Part shown: positions 52,167 to 60,875 of the stretch, one piece after another
Numbering within the stretch: position 1 is the first letter of the stretch
Layout: every line of letters starts with the position of its first letter
Program-made: the position numbers and the translations under genes
The notes under the pieces: generated by a model
The model's database searches: none
The model's input: the letters and a program-made list of their open reading frames with translations, nothing else
Told to the model about the DNA's origin: nothing
Assembly: GCA_910587255.1 (NCBI GenBank)
Contig: CAJUKT010000088.1
Span: 13,100-77,099, forward strand
Direction of reading: 5' to 3'
DNA length: 64,000 nt
From: an uncultured Oscillospiraceae bacterium
Lineage (GTDB): Bacteria; Bacillota; Clostridia; Oscillospirales; Oscillospiraceae

Positions 52167-55100
52167 ATGAAAGTGCTCACATTATCTTTCAATGATGGAG
52201 ATAATCTGGCAATTGAGAATGTATTACATGAGCTGGAAGCACGTGGACATGAAATTACAATTTTTGCCCGTTATCAGGATGAAAACAGCATTCGGATGTT
52301 TCATGGGCTGCGGGCAGAAATCAAGTCTATTAAGGAGTTGACACCGGAAACCGCAAGGGAGTTTGATTTCGGTTTTTGCAGCGTCAATATGATGGTGCAC
52401 GTCAAGTTTTTAGACATCTATTTTTTTGTATATTCACAATATTATAAAGAGTTCTTTATGACGGATGGCGCGGATTTCCTTTTTGCTTACCGCAACGGGG
52501 CAATGCCGAGATGCAGCTACCGCTGCGCCACGATGCAGGTTGGGGACAGCAAAAACGATCACGTCCCTGTTGCGCCAGTTGAGAGCTCTAAACAAATCCT
52601 TTTTATTGATTGCGGTCATATTCCGTTTGGGAGAAAGGGTAAAGAGCAGGTTGCAGATATGCTCTTGGATATCTGCCGGGAGCATCCTGATTATGAGCTG
52701 TGCGTGAAGCCGCGATGGCTGCGCGGGATCGCAGTAAACTATACGCATAAGAATACGGAGCATCTGTATACCGTCATTGAAGAGCGGTGTGGGGGAAATC
52801 TTCCTGCAAATTTGAATATGCTGAACGAGCATAAAAATTTACAGGAATTGATTGACGCAAGCATTTCGGTGGTCACCTTGTATACCACAGCAATCGCCGA
52901 TGTTTTGCTGCGGGGAAAGGGACTGGTGATTGCATCAGGCTGGGACTGCGAGGATAAGTGGGACGCCCGCTATATGGATATAGAATACCAGCGAGAGTTC
53001 TTCTCAAAAAGCGGCTGCATGGTTAACTACCGGGATGTAAAAAAATATCTGCCAGAGGGCTTGCACGCGAGACAGGAGTTTGAGCAAATGCTGTTTTGCT
53101 GTAAGACAGGTGCCTCAAAACATATGGTGGAAGTTATGGAATACGTCTATGAAAACTTCCTGGTACGTGGCGTATATCCTGAAGCAATAGATTACAGCTA
53201 CGAGACTTACCAACAGCAGATGAAATCTGATCCGGCAATTACGATGATAACGCTGAAGCAGGAACGGGTGCGGGATATCATACAGCAGCGCATTGCCAGA
53301 CAATCTTATATGCTTTCCGTTCCGATAGATTTTTCGAGGTATTATGAAAAGCTTGACAAGACATACCGAGAGTGTTCGCTTACAGCTGGGGGATATGAAC
53401 GGTATTTGGACTCCTTTATAAAGGAACAGAATCAAATTATTATTGACAACGCCGAGTTATTGAGCGTGGACGCCATCGACCAGGCGCGTCTGCTTCAGGC
53501 ACTCTATGATATGAAGCAAGAGGAAGCGATTCTGGCCCTGCGGGAAGATCAGGTGCGCTGTATAGGGCCGTACCACTATTATATGGGTTTGATTTACAGT
53601 AAGGCTGGGTCGGCCCCATCGGCTCTGGAGCATTTCCGGCTGTTCCTCCTGGAAGCCAATGCCCGCGCTTACGAAAAATATATACAGGAGAAGGACATAC
53701 ACGTAGGAAGGGCATATAGTTACATTTTTCGTACTTATAATGGGGAAAATATGGACCCCGCTGAATTTGCTGACTTGTACATATCATTTTATAATCAACG
53801 GATTATCACGATTGCTGATGTCAGGAGCAGAGAACGGGCGCACGGCATGCTGCCTAAAGTGGCGGAGCAGTTGAAGGAAATAAACCCAGACAGAGCAATC
53901 AAGTGCCTGGAGCTTTATATAAAGTGGGATTACCATTATAGGATTAAACGGAGAGACGAGCAGATTAAGTCCTTGAAAAAAGATATTGAGGGCATGCGCA
54001 GTGCCAGGCTCTATCGCCTCAGCCAAGGCGTGAAATTGATTGGGAAAAAACTGAGGGGCGGAATCCAGTGCCTGCGTGAACATGGTTTTTTATATACCGC
54101 TCGCCTTGGGATGGAAAAAGTTTTAGCATTCATCCATAAAAAAGTAGACCATACCACATGCTACCGAATATGGAATGTGTTTCATACAAAGGTCATGAAG
54201 GGATACGAATTGTATTCATCCTTCGTACAGAAGTATGGGGATTGCTCAACTCTTTTTTTAGCAGGGCCGGGCGGAGGAGATACCTTTATTTGTGCCTCAA
54301 TGTATAAGTCATATATATCAAAGGAGGGTATATCGTTCGGCACCCCTGTCTTTGGTGCATATGCTAGCGCGTCTGGTATAGCAAATCTTTTTAACATTGA
54401 GTATTCAGAGAAATACACAATGGAGGAGTTCCGGCAGTTTTATAATCTCTTCATGTTTGATTTACAAAAAGGAATACACATTAAAAGTTTGCATTATCAT
54501 ATTTTTTATCGGCATACAGCGATATTGGCGTACTTAGAGGGTGTTCGAGGATTTAACTTTTTTTCGGAAGAGATGGCATATTTGGGCTTTGACTGTAATG
54601 AGTGTGTTAGTATGCCTGCTTTTGTTTTTGACGAAAAAAATGTGCTTAGGATGTTTGCAGAAAAAAACCTTGTCCCAGGAAAGACTGTTCTGCTGTCACC
54701 GTATTCCAAGTCTGTAAAAATATACAGAATGCAATTTTGGGAAGTCATTGCGAGCAAATTGATGTCACTGGGTCTATGCGTATGTACTAACTCTGCTGGA
54801 GAGGAAGAACCACCAATAAAGGGGACAACACCGATCTTCATTCCATATGATTATTCTGTTCCATTTTTAGAAAGTGCAGGGGCATGTATTGGTGTTAGAA
54901 ACGGTTTTTTTGATGTAATCAATTCGGCACAATGCTTGAAAATCACATTGTACAGGTTAGGCATAAAAAGAGGACTGGGCTGTTCTGAATATGATTCTTT
55001 TTCGATGATTGAAATGTATCACCAAGAGAATCAGCATGATTATATCTATACGCCAGAAAGTGAGGGAGAACTCATTGATGAAATTATCCAGTTGGTAGTG

Positions 55101-55172
55101 TCTCACATCGGCAGACGTCCTGATTCAGAATTAGCTGCAAAGAAATTAGAAAACCCTATAGTATTGAAGTGA
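52167..55172 (+). CDS. Large capsule-type glycosyltransferase with C-terminal GT9-like domain
   Basis: A 1001-aa protein. The N-terminal ~330 residues look like a GT-B capsule transferase: KVLTLSFNDGDNLAIENVLHE, ILFIDCGHIPFGRKGKEQV, YELCVKPRWLRGI and SISVVTLYTTAIADVLLRGKG. A helical TPR-like middle follows (RLLQALYDMKQEEAI, YHYYMGLIYSKAGSAPSALE). The end repeats the GT9-like domain (LLSPYSKSVKIYRMQFW, VCTNSAGEE, ACIGVRNGFFDVINSAQ), where the RSGL motif is changed to RNGF. GC is low. ATG 52167 fits GAGG at 52154; ATG 52158 is possible. Two transferase domains in one chain suggest sequential sugar addition. Confidence 0.78.
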   Translation: MKVLTLSFNDGDNLAIENVLHELEARGHEITIFARYQDENSIRMFHGLRAEIKSIKELTPETAREFDFGFCSVNMMVHVKFLDIYFFVYSQYYKEFFMTDGADFLFAYRNGAMPRCSYRCATMQVGDSKNDHVPVAPVESSKQILFIDCGHIPFGRKGKEQVADMLLDICREHPDYELCVKPRWLRGIAVNYTHKNTEHLYTVIEERCGGNLPANLNMLNEHKNLQELIDASISVVTLYTTAIADVLLRGKGLVIASGWDCEDKWDARYMDIEYQREFFSKSGCMVNYRDVKKYLPEGLHARQEFEQMLFCCKTGASKHMVEVMEYVYENFLVRGVYPEAIDYSYETYQQQMKSDPAITMITLKQERVRDIIQQRIARQSYMLSVPIDFSRYYEKLDKTYRECSLTAGGYERYLDSFIKEQNQIIIDNAELLSVDAIDQARLLQALYDMKQEEAILALREDQVRCIGPYHYYMGLIYSKAGSAPSALEHFRLFLLEANARAYEKYIQEKDIHVGRAYSYIFRTYNGENMDPAEFADLYISFYNQRIITIADVRSRERAHGMLPKVAEQLKEINPDRAIKCLELYIKWDYHYRIKRRDEQIKSLKKDIEGMRSARLYRLSQGVKLIGKKLRGGIQCLREHGFLYTARLGMEKVLAFIHKKVDHTTCYRIWNVFHTKVMKGYELYSSFVQKYGDCSTLFLAGPGGGDTFICASMYKSYISKEGISFGTPVFGAYASASGIANLFNIEYSEKYTMEEFRQFYNLFMFDLQKGIHIKSLHYHIFYRHTAILAYLEGVRGFNFFSEEMAYLGFDCNECVSMPAFVFDEKNVLRMFAEKNLVPGKTVLLSPYSKSVKIYRMQFWEVIASKLMSLGLCVCTNSAGEEEPPIKGTTPIFIPYDYSVPFLESAGACIGVRNGFFDVINSAQCLKITLYRLGIKRGLGCSEYDSFSMIEMYHQENQHDYIYTPESEGELIDEIIQLVVSHIGRRPDSELAAKKLENPIVLK

Positions 55173-55186
55173 GGAGAATAAGGCGA

Positions 55187-56065
55187 ATGAAAGCGAACTA
55201 TGAAAAGCCATTCATCATTGCAGAGGCTGGCTGTAACCATAAGGGAGAAATGTCGATTGCCCGGGATCTGATTGCTACGGCGGCACTATATTGTGGAGCA
55301 GATACAATCAAGTTTCAAAAGCGCTGCAATCGTGAATTGCTGACTTCGGAGCAATACAATGCGCCTCATCCAAACCCTGCTAATTCCTATGGAAAAACAT
55401 ACGGGGAGCACCGGGAGTTTTTGGAGTTTACTGCGGATGAGCACAGGCAACTGAAGGACTGGTGCGAGGAGTTTGGGATTATTTATTCTACTTCTGTTTG
55501 GGATCTGACATCGGCCAAAGAAATTGCGGCCATTCAGCCGGAATTTATTAAGATCCCCTCTGCCTGCAATAACCATTTTGCTATGCTCCAGTGGCTGTGT
55601 GACAACTATGGGGGCGAGATTCAGATCTCCTTTGGGATGACGACTCGGGAGGAAGAGAAGCAGATTGTGGAGCTGTTTCAAAAAAATGGGAGGAGCCGGG
55701 ATCTTGTCATATTCAGCTGCACATCTGGTTATCCAGTTCCATATGAGGATGTGTGCCTCATGGAGCTGGAACGGTTAAAAGAGCAGTACGGCGGCGTGAC
55801 CAAGAAAATAGGGTTTTCTGGCCACCATTTGGGTACTGCGGTGGATATTGCAGCCTATACTTTGGGGGCGCAGGTTATTGAGCGCCACTTCACCATGGAC
55901 AAGACTTGGAAAGGGACAGACCATGCTGCATCTCTGGAGCCGGATGAATTTAAACAGCTCGTCAGGAATTTGGATGCGGTACAAAAGTCCCTCAGCTACA
56001 AAACCAATGAAGTTCTTCTGATTGAGCAGGTGCAGCGGGACAAGCTGAAATATCGAGGGAATTGA
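55187..56065 (+). CDS. NeuB-like ulosonic acid synthase without SAF domain
   Basis: A 292-aa PEP-dependent sugar acid synthase. The (beta/alpha)8 barrel has FIIAEAGCNHKGEMSIARDLI, TIKFQKR, KIPSACNNHFAML and IERHFTMDKTWKGTDHAASLEP with metal-site His residues. Normal NeuB proteins are ~340-350 aa with a C-terminal antifreeze-like SAF domain; here the barrel ends the protein. It would condense PEP with an aldose (mannosamine-type, or a simple sugar phosphate) to a 3-deoxy-2-ulosonic acid. It is followed closely by KdsC-like and NeuA-like genes. ATG 55187 chosen from family start. Confidence 0.88.
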   Translation: MKANYEKPFIIAEAGCNHKGEMSIARDLIATAALYCGADTIKFQKRCNRELLTSEQYNAPHPNPANSYGKTYGEHREFLEFTADEHRQLKDWCEEFGIIYSTSVWDLTSAKEIAAIQPEFIKIPSACNNHFAMLQWLCDNYGGEIQISFGMTTREEEKQIVELFQKNGRSRDLVIFSCTSGYPVPYEDVCLMELERLKEQYGGVTKKIGFSGHHLGTAVDIAAYTLGAQVIERHFTMDKTWKGTDHAASLEPDEFKQLVRNLDAVQKSLSYKTNEVLLIEQVQRDKLKYRGN

Positions 56066-56070
56066 GACGG

Positions 56071-56544
56071 ATGGGGTTTTCAAATATCAAGCTGCTGATT
56101 TATGACTGCGATGGAGTGCTGACGGATAACCGGGTGCTGGTGGATGAAACAGGACAAGAGAGCGTCCTTTTCCACCGCGGCGATGGATATGGCATCCGAA
56201 TGCTGAAAGAGCTGGGAATTGAGCAGATGATTGTTTCCACAGAGACAAATCCAATCGTAGCGCGCCGTGCAGAGAAACTGAAAATCAGTGTACTCCATAG
56301 CGTTGAAGATAAGAAGACGGAGATAATCAAATACTGCGCTAGCCGTGGGATCGCATTAGACCAGGTTATGTTTATCGGAAATGATTTAAATGACTTTGAG
56401 GCAATGCAGGCGGTGGGATATTGCGGCTGTCCGCGTGACGCTGAGCCGGAGATACAGGATATCAGCAACTGGGTTTCAAGTAAAAATGGAGGATTTGGAG
56501 TGATACGTGAACTTTATCGTGTTTTGAGTGCAGGCAGAAAGTGA
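56071..56544 (+). CDS. KdsC-like HAD phosphatase
   Basis: A 157-aa HAD enzyme of the KdsC type: KLLIYDCDGVLTDNRVLVDE with nucleophile Asp, FHRGDGYGIRMLKELGIEQ, STETNPIVARRAEKL and the acidic MFIGNDLNDFEAMQAVGYC. KdsC enzymes remove phosphate from ulosonate 8-phosphates. Its presence beside a NeuB-like synthase suggests a phosphorylated product. ATG 56071 is 5 nt after the synthase stop; a TTG at 56062 overlaps that stop. Confidence 0.88.
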   Translation: MGFSNIKLLIYDCDGVLTDNRVLVDETGQESVLFHRGDGYGIRMLKELGIEQMIVSTETNPIVARRAEKLKISVLHSVEDKKTEIIKYCASRGIALDQVMFIGNDLNDFEAMQAVGYCGCPRDAEPEIQDISNWVSSKNGGFGVIRELYRVLSAGRK

Positions 56545-56572
56545 GAATAGAACGCTGAAAGGGGCCATGGTC

Positions 56573-57328
56573 ATGGGAGAAATTCAAAAAAGCCTTGTTT
56601 ACGCTATTGTTCCTGCCCGCTCTGGGTCGAAAGGAGTCAAAGATAAAAATATTCGGTTATTAAGCGGGCACCCGATGATTGCGTATAGTATCGTTGCGGC
56701 AAAATTGACACCTGGTATTCAGCGGGTCATCGTTTCCACAGATTCTGCGCAGTACGCGGAAATTGCCAAGAAATACGGGGCTGACGTACCGTTTCTGCGC
56801 CCAGAAACAATCTCGGGAAGTGACGCGACTGATTTGGAATTTATGCAGCATGCCATTGATTGGCTAGAACGGAATGAGGGAACTTTGCCGGAATACTGGG
56901 TGCATTTGAGGCCAACAACACCCCTTAGAGATCCGCAGGTCATACAGCGGGCGCTGGACTGCATGATGGCCGACGAGACTTCGGATTCTCTTCGTTCCGC
57001 ACATCCTGTAGAGGCTTGTCCGTTTAAGTGGTTCTGGAAATCTGATGACGGGTATTATCAGACGCTTAATGGGATCTCTTTAGACGAAGCAAACGGCCCG
57101 CGGCAAAAGTTTCCGCAGGTATTCATTCCGAATGGATATGTGGATATTTTAAAGACGAAATATATCATGGAACATCACCTTGTCCATGGCAAAAGAATGA
57201 TTGCATTTGAATCACCGAAAACAATTGATGTGGATCATGCCAGTGATTTCTCCCAGTTGGAGCAAATTGTTTTTAATACAAATACAGAAAACGAAGTAAT
57301 AAAATTTTTAAAGAAATACGGTGGGTGA
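56573..57328 (+). CDS. CMP-ulosonate (NeuA/KdsB-like) cytidylyltransferase
   Basis: A 251-aa nucleotidyltransferase. The N-terminal motif YAIVPARSGSKGVKDKNIRLL, then IQRVIVSTDSAQYAEIAKKYGA, VHLRPTTPLRDPQVIQRAL and the C-terminal IPNGYVDILKTKYI with DVDHASDF match acylneuraminate cytidylyltransferases. It activates the ulosonic acid with CTP for transfer to a glycan. ATG 56573 has AAAGGGG at proper spacing; ATG 56567 is too close. The upstream KdsC-like gene ends 28 nt before. Confidence 0.92.
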   Translation: MGEIQKSLVYAIVPARSGSKGVKDKNIRLLSGHPMIAYSIVAAKLTPGIQRVIVSTDSAQYAEIAKKYGADVPFLRPETISGSDATDLEFMQHAIDWLERNEGTLPEYWVHLRPTTPLRDPQVIQRALDCMMADETSDSLRSAHPVEACPFKWFWKSDDGYYQTLNGISLDEANGPRQKFPQVFIPNGYVDILKTKYIMEHHLVHGKRMIAFESPKTIDVDHASDFSQLEQIVFNTNTENEVIKFLKKYGG

Positions 57329-57335
57329 GGATAAG

Positions 57336-58382
57336 ATGAAGGTTCTTATGATTGGGCTGGGCAGTATTGGACAACGCCACTTGCGGAATCTTACCGCCTA
57401 TTTGGGCGAAGAGGTCACATTTTTGGCATACCGCGTACGAGGACAGCAGAGGACTTTCGCTGATAATATGCAGATTCGGGAGGGAGTATCTTTAGAAGAG
57501 GAATTTTCCATCTGTAGTTTTTCAGATTTGGACAAGGCTTTAGCGCAGAAACCGGAAATTGTGTATGTCACAACTGTTACAGGCCAGCATATTCCGTGCG
57601 CTATCAAAGCAGTTCAGGCAGGGTGCGATGTGTTTTTAGAGAAGCCTGTTTCGCATGATTTGGAAGGAGTAAAAGAACTGATAGAAATCGCAAAGGAGCA
57701 AAAACGCGTTGTGTTTGTTGGTTTTCAGAACCGATATCATCCCTGCCTGAAGCGGCTAAAGGAGGTGGTTTCCGCAAAGCAGCTTGGAGCAATCATATCC
57801 GTTCAGTCTGAGATGGGTGAGCGTTTGACCACGATGCATGCTTATGAGAATTACGCCGATACCTATATGGCGCGCAGAGATCAGGGGGGCGGTGTGATTT
57901 TGAACCAGCAGATCCACGAATTGGACTATATTCAATGGATTTTTGGAGAACCTGTCTCGGTGGTTTCATTCAACGGAAAAAACGGTACGCTTCAAATTGA
58001 TGTTGAAGACTATTGTGACTCTATCTACTGGGTAAACGGGCAGATGGGTTCGTTCCCAATCTATGCGCACGCCGATTTTTTTCAATACCCGCCCAAGCGC
58101 CGCTGCAAGGTGATTTTTGAGAACGGATGGGCTGAAGCGGATTTACAAGCTGCTGTCTTTACGCTGGGACAAGGAGACCAAGTTACTAAAGAGGAGTTCA
58201 CAGGTTTTCAGCGCAACCAGATGTTCATAGATGAAATGAAGGACTTCCTGGATTGTGTTAGGGATCGGCGACAGACAGCCTTCACCTTGGATGAAGGGGT
58301 TGTCAGCCTGAAAATGGCGCTTGCGGCGAAAAAGTCGGCAAAAGATCAAAGGACTGTAATGCTGAATGAGGTGAAATTATGA
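57336..58382 (+). CDS. Gfo/Idh/MocA-family oxidoreductase
   Basis: A 348-aa NAD(P)-dependent sugar dehydrogenase. The Rossmann start is KVLMIGLGSIGQRHLRNL; the conserved EKPV motif appears in VFLEKPVSHDLEG. The C-terminal domain has GGGVILNQQIHELDYIQWIFG, with the usual His. Such enzymes oxidise ring hydroxyls of nucleotide sugars or ulosonates. Located between the cytidylyltransferase and an SDR, it probably tailors the same sugar. It overlaps the SDR start in ATGA. ATG 57336 follows GTGAGG. Confidence 0.88.
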   Translation: MKVLMIGLGSIGQRHLRNLTAYLGEEVTFLAYRVRGQQRTFADNMQIREGVSLEEEFSICSFSDLDKALAQKPEIVYVTTVTGQHIPCAIKAVQAGCDVFLEKPVSHDLEGVKELIEIAKEQKRVVFVGFQNRYHPCLKRLKEVVSAKQLGAIISVQSEMGERLTTMHAYENYADTYMARRDQGGGVILNQQIHELDYIQWIFGEPVSVVSFNGKNGTLQIDVEDYCDSIYWVNGQMGSFPIYAHADFFQYPPKRRCKVIFENGWAEADLQAAVFTLGQGDQVTKEEFTGFQRNQMFIDEMKDFLDCVRDRRQTAFTLDEGVVSLKMALAAKKSAKDQRTVMLNEVKL

Positions 58383-59209
58383 AGAAAGATCTTTTTTCGA
58401 TTGAGGGGCGTGTGTGTGTTATAACGGGCGGCGGTGGGCTTATTGGATCAAAGCATGCCGAGGCCGTTTTAGAGGGAGGGGGAATCCCTGTTTTATTGGA
58501 TATCACTGAAGAAGGAATGGAACGTACGAAGAGTATGCTTCAAAATAGGTATCCAGGCGCGGTGATTGAGATGTTTGTGGCAGATATCACAAGGCGGGAT
58601 ATGCTGTGCAGCATTCGAGACGAGTTGATGGAGAAATATGGGCATATTTATGGACTGATCAATAATGCGGCCAATAATCCAAAGGTAGAAGGCGGATCTA
58701 AAAATTTAGGCGCGGTCCAGTTTCATAATTTCCCGCTTGAGCTTTGGAATGATGATATTGCGGTTGGGCTGACTGGGGCGATGCTCTGCGCCCAAGTGTT
58801 TGGCGGGGTAATGGCGGAAAAGGGAACAGGAATCATCATCAATATCTCGTCTGATTACGGTATCATTGCACCGAATCAAAGCATTTACCGCAGAGATGGG
58901 GTCTCAGAATCCCATCAAATAATAAAGCCTGTTTCCTATTCTGTTGTGAAGCATGGCATTATGGGACTGACAAAGTATTTGGCGGTGTATTGGGCGAAAC
59001 GGGGGGTACGGGTTAATACGCTTTGTCCCGCTAGCTTGGAAAACGGCCAGAATCCAGAATTTGTTCAAAAAATATCCGAACTAATTCCAATGGGAAGAAT
59101 GTCGAGACCAGACGAGTATGTAGGCACAGTGCTCTATATGCTTTCGGACGCAAGCTCATATATGACAGGGGCCACTGTAGTACTGGACGGAGGCCGTACG
59201 ATTTGGTAA
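58379..59209 (+). CDS. Short-chain dehydrogenase/reductase
   Basis: A 276-aa SDR with glycine-rich VITGGGGLIGSKHAEAVLEGG, NNAANNP (NNAG-like), Ser in INISSDYG and the catalytic YSVVKHG. The end NTLCPASLENGQ and YMTGATVVLDGGRTIW are typical of classical SDRs. It probably reduces or epimerises a keto sugar made by the Gfo/Idh enzyme. ATGA overlap with that gene supports pairing. Confidence 0.9.
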   Translation: MKKDLFSIEGRVCVITGGGGLIGSKHAEAVLEGGGIPVLLDITEEGMERTKSMLQNRYPGAVIEMFVADITRRDMLCSIRDELMEKYGHIYGLINNAANNPKVEGGSKNLGAVQFHNFPLELWNDDIAVGLTGAMLCAQVFGGVMAEKGTGIIINISSDYGIIAPNQSIYRRDGVSESHQIIKPVSYSVVKHGIMGLTKYLAVYWAKRGVRVNTLCPASLENGQNPEFVQKISELIPMGRMSRPDEYVGTVLYMLSDASSYMTGATVVLDGGRTIW

Positions 59210-59220
59210 CGAGGATATAG

Positions 59221-59967
59221 ATGAATAAACATGTTATTGATATCCAGGCCAGTCTTTATCAGGCGCTTAACCAAATGAATAAACATCGGGTTAAATTTTT
59301 AATTGCAGCGGACAGCGAAATGCGTATAGTGGGAACGTTGACAGATGGTGATATGCGCAGGGCGATTTTAAGAGGCGTGGAGTTGAACGAACTGATCGAC
59401 ACCGCTGTCTGTAAGGAATTCACCTTTGTGCTGCAAACTGCGGGACTGGCTGAAGTGTTGTGCGCGTTCCACCAGCCAAAAGTTGACTTTTTGCCGGTTT
59501 TAGATGAGCAGGGGACACTGTGCAATCTAATTACCCGGCGCGGGCTGAGTGCGTTCCTGATGCGAAATCAAAAGTTCCAGATGGATGCTGACTTTGAAAC
59601 GGCAGAAGGGAATGAGCTTGAGCACGAAATATTTGCTCGCCCATGGGGGTTTTATAAGACAACAGTATTGAATGAACTGTTTCAGTCGAAAGTCATTTAT
59701 GTTATGCCGGGACAGGCCCTCAGTCTGCAAAGCCATATGCGCAGGGAGGAGTATTGGAATATCATCCATGGGACAGGGGTGATTCAGTTAGGGGAGTCGG
59801 TACATTCAGCCATGCCGGGAGGGGCGTTTTTTATCCCAAAGGGTTGTAAGCATAGGCTGACAAATACATCCCAGACTGATACGCTAATTATTGCCGAAGT
59901 ACAGTTGGGGGATTATTTTGGTGAGGATGATATTTTCCGGCATGAGGACATATATGGGCGGGGTTGA
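59221..59967 (+). CDS. CBS-pair and cupin fusion protein
   Basis: A 248-aa protein. Residues 1-~125 form a CBS pair (YQALNQMNKHRVKFLIAAD, GTLTDGDMRRAILRG, FLPVLDEQGTLCNLITRRG), which usually binds adenosyl ligands. The rest is a cupin like the C-terminal half of type II phosphomannose isomerases: RPWGFYKTTVL, YVMPGQALSLQSHMRREEYW, and GGAFFIPKGCKHRLTN with metal-ligand His/Glu. No nucleotidyltransferase part is present. Possibly a ligand-gated sugar isomerase or epimerase, or a regulator of the pathway. It is the last gene of the low-GC core. Confidence 0.82.
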   Translation: MNKHVIDIQASLYQALNQMNKHRVKFLIAADSEMRIVGTLTDGDMRRAILRGVELNELIDTAVCKEFTFVLQTAGLAEVLCAFHQPKVDFLPVLDEQGTLCNLITRRGLSAFLMRNQKFQMDADFETAEGNELEHEIFARPWGFYKTTVLNELFQSKVIYVMPGQALSLQSHMRREEYWNIIHGTGVIQLGESVHSAMPGGAFFIPKGCKHRLTNTSQTDTLIIAEVQLGDYFGEDDIFRHEDIYGRG

Positions 59968-60074
59968 GTATCTAAAATTTTGAATAAGTAGTATTTGGAG
60001 CTATTACTTACTTTAAAGATGGACTGAGCAGAAAATAATTGTAAAACTGGGGATATAAAGGCAGGTTTTGTGCA

Positions 60075-60851
60075 ATGCTTCAGATCAGGCAAAGAGTTGA
60101 GCATCATCGGTTCCTCTTTGAAGAACTGGTAAAGCGGGACTTCAAGAAGAAATACAAGCGGACGGTGCTGGGGATGGTGTGGAGCGTGCTCTCACCGCTT
60201 CTCACGCTTTTGGTGATGAAGCTGGTATTTACCCAGTTTTTTGGGCGGAATACCCCCCACTATACGACATACCTGTTTTGCGGGAACCTGGTATTCTCCT
60301 GCTTTAACGAGTCCACCGGACAGGGGATGACATCGCTGATGGGCAACGCGTCCATTTTCACCAAGGTGAATGTGCCAAAGTATCTGTTTTTGTTTTCCAA
60401 GAATGTACAGACACTCATCAATTTCGGTCTGTCGCTGTGCGTATTCTTTGTGTTCTGCGTGCTGGATCAGATCACCTTCACCTGGAAATTCATCCTGCTG
60501 CTGTACCCTGTTGTCTGCCTGGTGCTGTTCAATATCGGAGTGGGGCTGGTTCTGTCGGCGCTGTTTGTGTTTTTTCGGGATATCCAGTACCTTTGGTCGG
60601 TGTTTACCATGCTTTTGATGTATATGTCGGCAATTTTCTATACCATAGAAAATTACTCGCCAATGGTGCAGAATCTGTTCCTGCTCAACCCAGTGTACCT
60701 GTTCATCCGCTATTTCCGAAAGATTGTGATTGAGGCTACCATCCCTACGGTTTGGTTCCACCTGCTGATGGCGGTCGACGTGGCAATCGTGCTGGGACTG
60801 GGATGCTGGATGTACAAGAAGTATAACACCCGTTTTTTGTACTATGTGTAA
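60075..60851 (+). CDS. ABC-2 type polysaccharide export permease (Wzm-like)
   Basis: A 258-aa permease with an amphipathic N-terminus (FLFEELVKRDFKKKYKRTVLG), the LGMVWSVLSPLLTLLV entry typical of O-antigen/teichoic acid exporters, and six membrane helices. The LNPVYLFIRYFRKIV coupling motif is visible. With the ATPase at 63070 it would export the completed glycan. ATG 60075 has a weak upstream GGGGATATAAAGG. The exporter genes are separated by two acyltransferases, an unusual arrangement. GC content is back to backbone level here. Confidence 0.88.
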   Translation: MLQIRQRVEHHRFLFEELVKRDFKKKYKRTVLGMVWSVLSPLLTLLVMKLVFTQFFGRNTPHYTTYLFCGNLVFSCFNESTGQGMTSLMGNASIFTKVNVPKYLFLFSKNVQTLINFGLSLCVFFVFCVLDQITFTWKFILLLYPVVCLVLFNIGVGLVLSALFVFFRDIQYLWSVFTMLLMYMSAIFYTIENYSPMVQNLFLLNPVYLFIRYFRKIVIEATIPTVWFHLLMAVDVAIVLGLGCWMYKKYNTRFLYYV

Positions 60852-60875
60852 CGGCTTGCTGGAGGAATGAGAGAG

